From the NCBI GenBank assembly GCA_963820545.1, contig CAWGAJ010000004.1, positions 136,559 to 200,558 on the forward strand: 64,000 bases of DNA, in the 5' to 3' direction. Below the pieces are notes generated by a model, which worked only from the letters and a program-made list of their open reading frames with translations, searched no databases and was not told the origin of the DNA. Source of the DNA: CAWGAJ01 sp963820545 (lineage in GTDB: Bacteria; Planctomycetota; Planctomycetia; Pirellulales; Thermoguttaceae). Below are positions 53,630 through 61,839 of the stretch, piece by piece. Every line of letters starts with the position of its first letter. Position 1 is the stretch's first letter. Made by a program: the position numbers and the translations under genes.

Positions 53630-55336
53630 TCATAAAGCCGCGACCGTTGGTCGCGCCTTCCAAATAATTAATCCCACGGCGCCGATAACCAGCAGCGTTA
53701 AAACCCTTGGCTCGGGCACGGAAGCATAATCCATACTGCCGGCCGCCGGCCCTTCGCTGCTGGCGCGCACGATGAGTTTTGACCCGGGGCCGATGTACAA
53801 GCCGTGAAGCATGATGGAATCGACCGTAACCGTGGCGCTATTCACGCCGTCGCCGATGCGCAGTGCCCCATCGCCGCTGATTTCATGCAAGTCCGACGCG
53901 GCGCCGGTGATTTGTAGCAATCCTTCCTCGATGATTGTATCGCCCGTGTAATTCAGTGTGCTGCTTAAGGTCCAAGTGCCTTGACCTTGTTTGATGAGCG
54001 ACAGGGCGCCGCCGCTTGTGCCGTCGCTGATCGAGCCGCTGATCAGGCCATTGCCGGCGCCGCCTAAATAGAGATTTTGTTTACCGCCGGAAGCCGTGCT
54101 ATAGATATTGCCTGTAATATTCAAGCTCTGGCCAATGGCTACGCTGTCGTTTACCAGAAAACCATTGCCGGCCAGGGCCAGATCGCAATCGAATGTTTGA
54201 CTGCTTGTAACCATGCCGGTAACTGTAATCGATGCGCCGGCATCGAGCGTTAGTGTGCCGCTGTTAAACGTGAATGAACCGGCCGCGGCGGTATCGAAGG
54301 TAATATTGGCTATATACTGATTGCCGTCCAAGTTGATGTTTGTGTTGCTATTATTGGTAAAAAGGATATTTTGGCCTGAACCTGGTACCGCGCCGGAACT
54401 CCAATTGGCGGCATTGCTCCAATAGTTGTTTTGTGATCCCGCCCATAAGGGTTTTGGACCCATGATTAGATTATCCATAACGAAATAGGTCGGCGTCAGA
54501 ATGCCGTTTTCATCGTAATCCGAGGATTCCATATCGAATTCCACGGACTTAACGCCGTCGCCAAAACCCGCTAGATCGATCCAAGTCCATTGGTTGACGA
54601 TATAATTGTCTTTTCTGGGGTTGTCGGTCCGATCATTGGGATCACGAAAATCGGCTAGATAGAAATTCACGGGCTGCCCAACTAGGTTGCCTCCGGAATC
54701 TTTTCCTGTGATAATTAGTCTCATATAGTCGTGATCCGCGGCTGTAAATTGTTTCGCGGCGAAAGAACCATACCACGGCGGATCGCCTTCGAGCATCGAA
54801 TAATAAGCGTAATTATTATTGGAAAAGAAAGCGCCCTGAATAGCAGTCGGATTGGCAAGCGTTACGGCCGTGCTGCTTGTATCGCCAAACGTATAACAAA
54901 TACCATAGGCGTCCGAACCGGTCAGGCCACCCGCATCGCCGCCCGACACGGCGTGGTATTGACCGGCCGAACCAACGGGCACGGGATTAGTGTTGCCATT
55001 GGAGCCGTCGCCGGGATTATAATCGCCGGGCATGTAAGCCGTCGGATTGAAAGTCTTGTTGGAATACGCCCAGCCCGACCAATAACCGTCCGCATCGCAG
55101 TTATTATGGAAATCCACTCCGCCACTGGTAAATTTGCCGGACGTATAAGTGTACGGCCAAGGATCTGTTTGATACACGATTGTTCCGTTTGGATCAGGTC
55201 CGTGCCATTGGCTTTCTGGATCTAGAACAAGATCTTCAAAATCTATGGTTAGGGCAAAGGCCTTTGCTGATAACGCAAAAAAACCGGCCCAAAACGCCAC
55301 CGCCGGCAACCATTTTGAGAACAAATAGTATCGCAT
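53630..55336 (-). CDS. DUF4465 PEP-CTERM protein with beta-strand repeats
   Basis: Start ATG 55336 (MRYYLFSKWLPAVAFWAGFF) is set by AAGGAGGA at 55345-55352. The signal peptide is followed by a DUF4465 domain (TSGGVDFHNNCDADGYWSGW, AYSNKTFNPTAYMPGDYNPG, YMRLIITGKDSGGNLVGQPV), then an autotransporter-associated beta-strand repeat part (LWAGSQNNYWSNAANWSSGA, LIKQGQGTWTLSSTLNYTGD) and the sorting tail SVPEPRVLTLLVIGAVGLII with KARP. It is a surface or exopolysaccharide-associated protein processed by exosortase. The final codons and stop derive from an R1 repeat. Confidence 0.92.
   Translation of the reverse strand: MRYYLFSKWLPAVAFWAGFFALSAKAFALTIDFEDLVLDPESQWHGPDPNGTIVYQTDPWPYTYTSGKFTSGGVDFHNNCDADGYWSGWAYSNKTFNPTAYMPGDYNPGDGSNGNTNPVPVGSAGQYHAVSGGDAGGLTGSDAYGICYTFGDTSSTAVTLANPTAIQGAFFSNNNYAYYSMLEGDPPWYGSFAAKQFTAADHDYMRLIITGKDSGGNLVGQPVNFYLADFRDPNDRTDNPRKDNYIVNQWTWIDLAGFGDGVKSVEFDMESSDYDENGILTPTYFVMDNLIMGPKPLWAGSQNNYWSNAANWSSGAVPGSGQNILFTNNSNTNINLDGNQYIANITFDTAAAGSFTFNSGTLTLDAGASITVTGMVTSSQTFDCDLALAGNGFLVNDSVAIGQSLNITGNIYSTASGGKQNLYLGGAGNGLISGSISDGTSGGALSLIKQGQGTWTLSSTLNYTGDTIIEEGLLQITGAASDLHEISGDGALRIGDGVNSATVTVDSIMLHGLYIGPGSKLIVRASSEGPAAGSMDYASVPEPRVLTLLVIGAVGLIIWKARPTVAAL
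53632..53655. repeat. Dispersed palindrome R1 at a gene end
   Basis: ATAAAGCCGCGACCGTTGGT then CGCG. On the minus strand it encodes the last residues RPTVAAL and overlaps the stop codon of the DUF4465 PEP-CTERM gene. Confidence 0.9.
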
Positions 55337-55391
55337 GAGTAAATTCCTCCTTATGTCCACAAGATTTCACAAGTAATCTTGATTTCACAAA

Positions 55392-55509
55392 TCATCCTGA
55401 GCGCAGCGAAGGATCTTATCAGTAGAGGCTGGAGGCTTTTGTTAATAGGCTAACAGCTAACTGCTGATGGCTATAAGCTCATAAGATTCTTCGCTACGCT
55501 CAGAATGAC
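55392..55509. repeat. Inverted pair of TCATCCTGAGC units
   Basis: Left arm TCATCCTGAGCGCAGCGAAG with GATCTTAT, right arm ATAAGATTCTTCGCTACGCT with CAGAATGA, about 60 bases apart. A single unit is at 38028-38054. It lies between the PEP-CTERM gene and the DUF1559 gene. Confidence 0.85.
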
Positions 55510-55528
55510 GTCCTAAATAAACACACTC

Positions 55529-56359
55529 TTAAAATTCGCCCACCGGTTCTTTTCCCGCTCTAGTGCATATAGCCGCGAGGGTTTCTATGTCCATTTCTTC
55601 GCTCAGGAAGCGTGCGCTGCCGTCGGCCATCAATCCGTTCACTCCGCCGGGATGTTTGCTGCACAAGTCATTTTCCTTAGCTGTATTGATGATGGCCGAA
55701 ACATCAAAAACATTCCCTCCGTATATCCACTGCATATCCGAAAACTGTGAATCTTCAGAAACCATCAGTGTGTGACTCGTACCGTCCGTAACATCGAAGA
55801 TGCGAATGTATTGGTCGTATAGCATTATGCCCTGCGGGCGATGGTTCGGACTTGGATTTGGCACGAGCCGTTGCCCGTAGATGCCGCCGTAATCGCAAGC
55901 CGCGAATCTATCAATCAAATACGAATTCCGAGAATGACTGGGGCAGAGATACAACGGCACGATCTCCGCCGCGGCCGCGGCATTTTCCGGGCTGTCAAAC
56001 GCCTTCGTGAAATCGATCCGCTTGGCCAGCGAGTTCAGTTCCACGTAGGGCAAAATATACGCCGACCAAGCCAATTGTCGACCGTTAGGATATAGCGGTT
56101 TGTTGGTGCCTGGAATCTTGAGGGTTTTCATTTCCACGCCGCCTAGTGGAAAACGCTTGTTGACATCATAAAATGCCAACATGCCGATGCCCATCTGATG
56201 GAGATTATTCAGGCAAGTCATGCGCCGCGCTGTTTCCCGCGCGGCTTGGATCGCCGTCAATAACAAACTTGCCAGCAAGCCGATGACTCCGATCACCACC
56301 AGCAATTCCACCAGCGAAAAGCCCGGCGCAACAAGAAACCTAAAACGGCCGCGCAACAT
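55529..56359 (-). CDS. DUF1559 protein with prepilin-type N-terminus
   Basis: Start ATG 56359 (MLRGRFRFLVAPGFSLVELL) places a prepilin peptidase site G-FSLVELLVVIGVIGLLASL at the N-terminus. The DUF1559 blocks follow: AARETARRMTCLNNLHQMGI, DVNKRFPLGGVE, AWSAYILPYVELNSLAKRID, YLCPSHSRNSY, GTSHTLMVSE and a terminal HPGGVNGLMADGSARFLSEE. It is probably exported by a type II/IV pilus-like system as a pseudopilin-like surface protein. A cobalamin riboswitch lies in the leader 65 bases upstream, so expression should fall when B12 is plentiful. Longer upstream frames read through the riboswitch and were rejected. Confidence 0.92.
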   Translation of the reverse strand: MLRGRFRFLVAPGFSLVELLVVIGVIGLLASLLLTAIQAARETARRMTCLNNLHQMGIGMLAFYDVNKRFPLGGVEMKTLKIPGTNKPLYPNGRQLAWSAYILPYVELNSLAKRIDFTKAFDSPENAAAAAEIVPLYLCPSHSRNSYLIDRFAACDYGGIYGQRLVPNPSPNHRPQGIMLYDQYIRIFDVTDGTSHTLMVSEDSQFSDMQWIYGGNVFDVSAIINTAKENDLCSKHPGGVNGLMADGSARFLSEEMDIETLAAICTRAGKEPVGEF

Positions 56360-56424
56360 GAAAACACCAGTAGCGAACAAATACGCGGCGCTCTGTCCCA
56401 CGCAGAGAGCCACATTCCCGCGCT

Positions 56425-56700
56425 GGTAGGTCTTCTGACTTCCGAGCCGGGTCCGGCCTGGCCTTCTCATCCCGCCGACGGAAAGAATAAACTCCGCGGG
56501 TACCACTACTTGCAAGCAGTGTTTTTTTGCTTGCAGGCAGTGCTTTACCAGCGTTATTCACCGTCACAACAGGACAATGGCCAAAAAAGAATGGGCCGTC
56601 CTTCTTACGCTCGGTCACAGCGGCGGGGCCGTCCCGGTTTTGCACCGGAGTTCCCTGTTTGCCGACGCTTCCAGCAGAAGCCGCCGGCCACCAACGCACC
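56425..56700 (-). promoter_or_regulatory. Cobalamin riboswitch
   Basis: On the minus strand the stretch holds, in order, TTGGTGGCC (P2 side), the core CAGGGAACTCCGGTGCAAAA with CCGG, ACGGCCCCGCCGCTGTGACC, a variable arm, and the 3' box GGAAGTCAGAAGACCTACC at 56425-56443. These are the AdoCbl-riboswitch conserved blocks. The variable arm contains two near copies of CTTGCAAGCAGTG separated by a T7 run. The regulated gene is the DUF1559 protein directly downstream. Confidence 0.9.
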
Positions 56701-56860
56701 GATGTAACGAATCTTAAGTCTCAGACTCTAGCACAATGCCCAGACAATGTAAAGAGGGCCCATCCGTATTTTTGGGAGTTGTAATTGACCGGGAAAATGG
56801 TTGAATATAGTATAATTGAGGAAAGCGAACAAATCCTGAATTTTGCCGTTGGAGAAAATA

Positions 56861-57079
56861 ATGACGAATCTATTGGCCCAGGCCTTCCAAAAGGCAAGTC
56901 AGTTGCCGGAGAATCTGCAAGACGAACTCGCTGCCGAACTTCTTGAAGAAATCGAGTGGGAAAGTCGCTGGGACAAAACCCTGGCCGAGTCGCAAGACAA
57001 ACTCGACCAATTAGCCCAAAAGGCGCTCGATGAGTACCGATCCGGCAAGACCAAGGAAATGGGGTTTGACGAACTTTGA
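56861..57079 (+). CDS. Antitoxin-like protein
   Basis: A 72-residue acidic helical protein starting at ATG 56861 behind GGAG (56851-56854). The sequence MTNLLAQAFQKASQLPENLQ, DELAAELLEEIEWESRWDKT, LAESQDKLDQLAQKALDEYR and the tail GKTKEMGFDEL is the pattern of small antitoxins paired with RelE/ParE-like toxins, common in cyanobacteria and planctomycetes. It overlaps the toxin gene by 4 bases. TTGACC at 56785 and TATAAT at 56811 lie upstream, though the 20-base spacing is long. Confidence 0.8.
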   Translation: MTNLLAQAFQKASQLPENLQDELAAELLEEIEWESRWDKTLAESQDKLDQLAQKALDEYRSGKTKEMGFDEL

Positions 57080-57345
57080 AATCTCATCTTACCGACGAGT
57101 TTCGCTCTTGTTTTCGGAAGTTGCCTGAACGTATTCAACGTACCGCCCGCAAAAACTACAAACTCTGGAAGAACAATCCAAGTCATCCGGGTCTTCAATT
57201 CAAGCAGGTGGGAAAAAGACTACCCGCCTATGCCATACGAGTGGGCATAGGCTGGCGGGCAGTTGGAGTTCAACAAGAAGATACCATCGTCTGGTTTTGG
57301 ATTGGCTCTCATGCGGATTATGAGCGCCTTCTGCCAAGATTGTAA
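57076..57345 (+). CDS. RelE/ParE-like toxin
   Basis: An 89-residue protein with TTG start at 57076 overlapping the antitoxin stop (TTGA). It shows the fold pattern of RelE/ParE toxins: FRSCFRKLPERIQRTARKNY, LWKNNPSHPGLQFKQVGKRL, YAIRVGIGWRAVGVQQEDTI and VWFWIGSHADYERLL. The terminal GSHADYE.LL is typical of the subgroup paired with the preceding antitoxin. It is predicted either to cleave ribosome-bound mRNA or to inhibit gyrase; the sequence does not decide which. Confidence 0.85.
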   Translation: MKSHLTDEFRSCFRKLPERIQRTARKNYKLWKNNPSHPGLQFKQVGKRLPAYAIRVGIGWRAVGVQQEDTIVWFWIGSHADYERLLPRL

Positions 57346-57365
57346 CCGAAATGTTGAGCCGAATT

Positions 57366-57531
57366 ACCTCGTTCCCACGCTCCGGCATGGGAAGGCAATA
57401 TACCCAAGGCTCCGCCTCGCCAAGACAACTTTTAAACCCACGTAAGCATAGGACATGGGAGCCAGACAAGCTTACACGAAACCGTTTACGGTTTCGCACC
57501 GCCCACTGTCCACCGCCCACTATTCTTAGTG
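57366..57531. repeat. Cluster of palindromes and a heptamer tract
   Basis: A diverged CGTTCCCACGCTCC unit (57369), the perfect palindrome CGAAACCGTTTACGGTTTCG (57477-57496), then GCCCACTGTCCACCGCCCAC. This is the rightmost group of such elements in the window. Confidence 0.8.
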
Positions 57532-60415
57532 CCACTGCGATACAGCCTGGTTTTGCTGAGGCATTGGGGCATCAAGAACCTGCACGGCCACGTCGTCGAT
57601 CCAGGCTTCGCCCAGGCCGGACAGCGCAAAGGTGACGTACATCGCTCCCGACTGCGGCGCCACGCGATACAAGGCGAACTGCTTCCAACCGTTGGTCCGT
57701 CCAATGCGTTCCGCCAAGGCCTCGCCGCCTAAGGAATCGAAAATCATCGCTCCGTCAACACTGCCGGTAATCGGACTGGGCACGTTCGTCCAACCGTGAA
57801 TGCACACAATTTGTCCCGCCTCGACCGGCACCGCCGGACTGACGAAGCGGATCGGCAATCCTTCCAACATGGCCGGCGGCATTTTGCGGATCGTCGGCCG
57901 TGACCATGAGTCTCAGGCCCATTGTGCCGTTGTGGGCCGAGCCGGCCAATAGATCGGCCGAGGTTTGCACGCCCGGCGCGGGAGTCTTCAGATATCGCCA
58001 GCCGGCCTGAAACATCATGTCGAGATTTTCAAAATCGCCCCCGGGAAGTTGATTCGGGCCTAGTCGAGAGCCGCGAATGCGGTCAATCAAGCGCCAGTGA
58101 GTGGGCAAGGTGTCGAAGCCCAATGCCGCCGGACTGGTCACCGGCGAAGCCAGTTCCTTTACGGCATCTTCCCAGAAAAAACGCTCCGCCGTCCGCAAGT
58201 AGCCCATGGCTCGCTCCGCGCTGAGTCTGGCGGCCCCGTATTCTTGGCCGGCGAATTGCCGATCGCACAATTGCAAACTCCTCTGCGCCGAATCAATCCA
58301 GGCCGCCGTGGGGGCCTTCACCGTGGCACGGGGACTCAATTGGGCGGCGATCATTTGCACCGTATAAAGTTTGCGCACCGCCAACTCGCGCTGTAATTGG
58401 GCCGCTTGACGTCCGATCTGGGCCCAGCGCCGCTCCAGGCCGTTGACCACCAGGGGATCGTGTGCCAGAAGCACCTGGGCCGTAAGGGCGAATTCCTCTA
58501 ATGTGATGCGCATCCCGCCGGTCACGCGCTTGTGACTTAAGGGCCTGAGTCCCGCTGGATTGAGTTCCAAGGCGCTGGCCGATTCCGGCACTCCCGGCAC
58601 CACCAGCGAAAGATTGCTCGTTGCCGATCGCGGCGGCACGCACTGCGCTCCGGGCGAGTACCATATCGGCAACACCACTCGGGCGCGTTCGCTGCGCAGC
58701 ACCGTGGCGGTTACTTCCGACTCGGGGCACTCCGCCGTGGTCAGATAACTACCCGCGGCCGCCCAGGGTTCCACCAGTTCCAATTCCAAATTGAGTAATT
58801 CCACTGCCGCCGCGCGTTGGTGAGCCGCCGCGTCGCCGGCATCCAGCGGCGCGGAGGAAAGAAACAACAGTCCGCGGCTGCCCGCGGCGATTGCGCTTTG
58901 CGTCATCAGCCGCATCTGCTCGTAAGAAATACTCGGCTCCGGGCTATTGCCCGCCGCCAACGCGGCGATCTGCTGGCGCAGGGATTCGTTCGGCTGGGTC
59001 TGGACGGTGGTCCAAACGGGCGTTCCCGGCAAGGCCTGAAGCGGCTGTCGGCGGACCCACATGCCATAGTCGGCCAGTTCCATGCTCGTGCCCAACGGCC
59101 GACAATCAATGAGCAAGATCATATTGTTATCCAGCCGACTATATCCGCGCAATTCGCCGCTGGGCCGGCAGATCAAGGGCCGCGTGCCCCGGCGGTCGGC
59201 GCCGCGAATTTGTTCCACCCAACGCCGCGTGGTTTCCAGGTGTGCGGCGTTTAGATCGCTGCCTAGATCCCACATCAGCACCGCGTCGAAGGCCGGACCA
59301 ACCTCGCCCGGCTGCGACGCCGGATCGCGCCCGCCGTCCAACTGCGGCGCACGCGGCCAGGGACAAATCACCCACAGACCAAGCCGCTGGGCCTCTTCTA
59401 AAATCTCCGGAGCAGGCAGCCGTTTTAGCCACACGGTATTGAAACCCAACTGCTTTAAAACCGCCAGTGGCTCGCCTTGATGCTCGATCACCCGGGGAAA
59501 AAACGGCCGGTTATCCACGGTCAGCACCGAACCCGATAGTTTTACTTCATGCTGCTTGGGCTGGAGCGAAGCAAGCGGTTCCGTGCGAGGATATTCCGTG
59601 CCTGAGAAACCTCGGCTGGCGGGGGAAATCGAGTTTACAGTCCCGTCTTTTGTCTTGTCCCCGTCAACGGGACCAGTCAGTTGAGGGCCGGCTATGTTTC
59701 CCTTAGGCGCCCAACCGCTTGAGGCGGCAACGTCTTTGCCCACGCGCGGCGCGGGATTCACTGTCTGGGCTTGTGCCGACCCTGAGGCGCTTACATATCC
59801 GGCGATATCCAAATCGTCGATCCAAACGTTCGCCACGTCCGATCCGCAATTAATGTTCAGCAAAATGGCATCAACATAGGCTTCGCGCTGATCCACATTT
59901 GGACCCAGTTGCATGCGCAAGAGACGGATTTGCCGTGCTAAAAGTCGCGGCACGTCGGTGATGCGCAATTCCTGCCAGCGCCCGGCGTCGCTGTAACTGG
60001 CGCCGGTAATAATCGCCGCTGCCGGTCGGCCGGTTTGGGGATCGATCGTTCGCGGCAGCACGATTCGAGCGGCAATTTGCAATCCTGCCTTGTCGGATTT
60101 GATCCACACGCTGGGCATCAGTTCGTCGATGATGCTCGGTCGGCCGACATCATGGGCTATCTGCACCGAAGTATCGCCGTTGGCCGCCAGTCTCAGCCAC
60201 TCGCAGCCCTTGCCGGTGTGCACCTCGCCTTGGACGCGGCGGTGGTCCAAGATGCGATACTGGGCATTGCCGCCCACCTCGCGCCAAGAAATTTCGCTGC
60301 CCTCGAAACTCTCATACCAGGCCGTCTGGCAATAGACTGCTTGCGCGGTCCAAAGTATGGCCAGGATAAAAAAAATGCGATTATATGGAGAATATGGATT
60401 TATCCCACGGAACAT
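57526..60415 (-). CDS. Large secreted protein, unknown, one frameshift
   Basis: About 960 residues. The signal region YNRIFFILAILWTAQAVYCQ precedes a carbohydrate-binding-like beta domain (WYESFEGSEISWREVGGNAQ, VWIDDLDIAGYV). A middle alpha/beta part resembles a glycosidase-like barrel (PRVIEHQGEPLAVLKQLGFN, LWVICPWPRAPQ, DAVLMWDLGSDLNAAHLE), then a helical region, and a second beta domain with AWIDDVAVQVLDAPMP at the end. One lost A near 57892 shifts the last 118 codons. No catalytic residues can be named. It is probably an exported planctomycete polysaccharide-related protein; that function is inferred from the fold pattern only. Confidence 0.78.
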
Positions 60416-61040
60416 AGCAGGTAACAGTTTTTTACGATAATCTGTTGAATTCCATATTCCGGAACCTACCGCCGCCCCGGTTTCCCCATTACCATGGAAA
60501 GATCAACACTTAGTGGCAAAAATACCCCATGTCGGCTTGGTCGCACACCTTGACGTAACGTGTGCTTGTATCAGGATTTGTGAATAGTATCCAGACCAAA
60601 CGATGCAATTTCGCAGCAAGCGATGCATGCAGTTATAGAAAGAGAAATTATGTAACTTCTTTGATATAAAGGAGTTAGCCGCAAACCTCTCCGGTGTTGC
60701 CCGGAGCTTTCCGGTTGATTTCAGATGTCTCCCTCAGAACTTCGTACGCCGCTTCGTTATCCACGTCGAGTTTGTTTAGAATTAGTCTAAATAAAAATAA
60801 CAAATAAAAGGACGCTAGTCAAGCAGATTTTGAGGAAAAGTGACTGCCGTCAATTCTGAGATGCATCCTTGCACCACAAACCTCGAAATTTTGAAGATTT
60901 TCCTTGCTTTTTTTGTTCAATTTTTCGATATATTCCGCGGCCGGAAGTTAGCAACTTCTTCTAACATAAGAAGTGAATGAAGCCGCGTAAGAGTCACTTT
61001 CTTGATGGGAAGCCAAGTCTAGTCTGACGAATTCCAAAGG
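60416..61040. other. Intergenic stretch, possible junction of two DNA types
   Basis: About 625 bases, AT-rich in part. On the minus strand at about 60675-60785 a short frame reads NKLDVDNEAAYEVLRETSEI then NRKAPGNTGEVCG and TAA, which looks like a coding remnant, but it has no proper start. A hairpin ACTTCTT...AAGAAGT lies at about 60953. Everything to its left matches the planctomycete part of the window; everything to its right has Bacteroidota/Chlorobiota-like genes. Confidence 0.45.
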
Positions 61041-61412
61041 ATGTTTCCATCACCGAATCAGGTGGACTCTCACTTGCAGGCTCGCAATTCGGGAAGAATC
61101 AGGGAAGAGTGGCGTCTTCATCTTCGGTGGCGGTTCCCCAAGAAATCCAATGCTGCAGACAGAACCGCAAATCCGGAAGTGCTGAAAATCAAAGAAAGGG
61201 GGGACGACTATTTCCTCCATATCACGGATGCCCGACCTGACACCGGTGGGCTCTCCGGTGCCAAAGCCCGTCGGAAGCAGTCAGCTGGGGAAAAGTCGAT
61301 CCCGATGCTTCCGGACGCCGTCGTCGCCTATGTGGATTCCACCGTTGCGATACCCATCCTGACCTCCTACGCGCTCCGGAAGCGGCGGCAGGAGGCTGAA
61401 ACGGCTGTATGA
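61041..61412 (+). CDS. Possible protein of unknown function
   Basis: A 123-codon frame with a more protein-like C-terminal half (DDYFLHITDARPDTGG, VVAYVDSTVAIPILTSYALR). The N-terminal half is Arg-rich and may be out of frame. No family is recognised and no ribosome site supports the start. Given how often frames are broken in this block, it may be a fragment of a longer gene. Confidence 0.3.
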   Translation: MFPSPNQVDSHLQARNSGRIREEWRLHLRWRFPKKSNAADRTANPEVLKIKERGDDYFLHITDARPDTGGLSGAKARRKQSAGEKSIPMLPDAVVAYVDSTVAIPILTSYALRKRRQEAETAV

Positions 61413-61498
61413 CAGGGAGACGGAATGACGCGTGTTGAAGAAGGAATACGAGAAAAGAAAAGACCGCATAACTGTAAACCTATATCGAGGAGACACGG

Positions 61499-61702
61499 AT
61501 GGACAGATTCCAGGAATTGCGCGACCTTCTCGTGACCTTCGAGAAAGATTTTGTGAAGTTCTATGAGAAGGGGAACAAATCAGCCGGAACCAGGGTTCGG
61601 AAGAATATGAACGAGCTGAAGAGGAAGGCGCAGGAGATCCGGAAGGAAGTGCAGGAAATAAAGGCTCAGGCCAAGACCACTGACCAACAACAGGCTCACT
61701 AG
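61499..61702 (+). CDS. Histone H1-like protein (Hc1 family)
   Basis: A 67-residue basic protein starting at ATG 61499 behind GAGGAG (61487-61492). MDRFQELRDLLVTFEKDFVK, FYEKGNKSAGTRVRKNMNEL and KRKAQEIRKEVQEIKAQAK match the Hc1-type histone H1-like proteins of Bacteroidota, Chlorobiota and Chlamydiota. These bind and compact DNA through a helical N-terminal domain; the Lys/Ala tail is very short here. This family is not expected in a Pirellulales genome, which supports a different origin for this block. Confidence 0.9.
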   Translation: MDRFQELRDLLVTFEKDFVKFYEKGNKSAGTRVRKNMNELKRKAQEIRKEVQEIKAQAKTTDQQQAH

Positions 61703-61839
61703 CCTTTCATCACGGGACTCATCAGGCTTGTTAGCTGGGTGAGGGGACAACAGGAGACATGCTCTCAATGGCTGGGGTGGGATAAGCCATCCGGGGTGTG
61801 TCTCCTTCCATTTTTTCCCGTCCCTGCAGGCTTCTGACA

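Noticed and set aside
56340..56699. 119-codon frame upstream of the DUF1559 gene
   Set aside because: It covers the cobalamin riboswitch; codons make no protein-like pattern.
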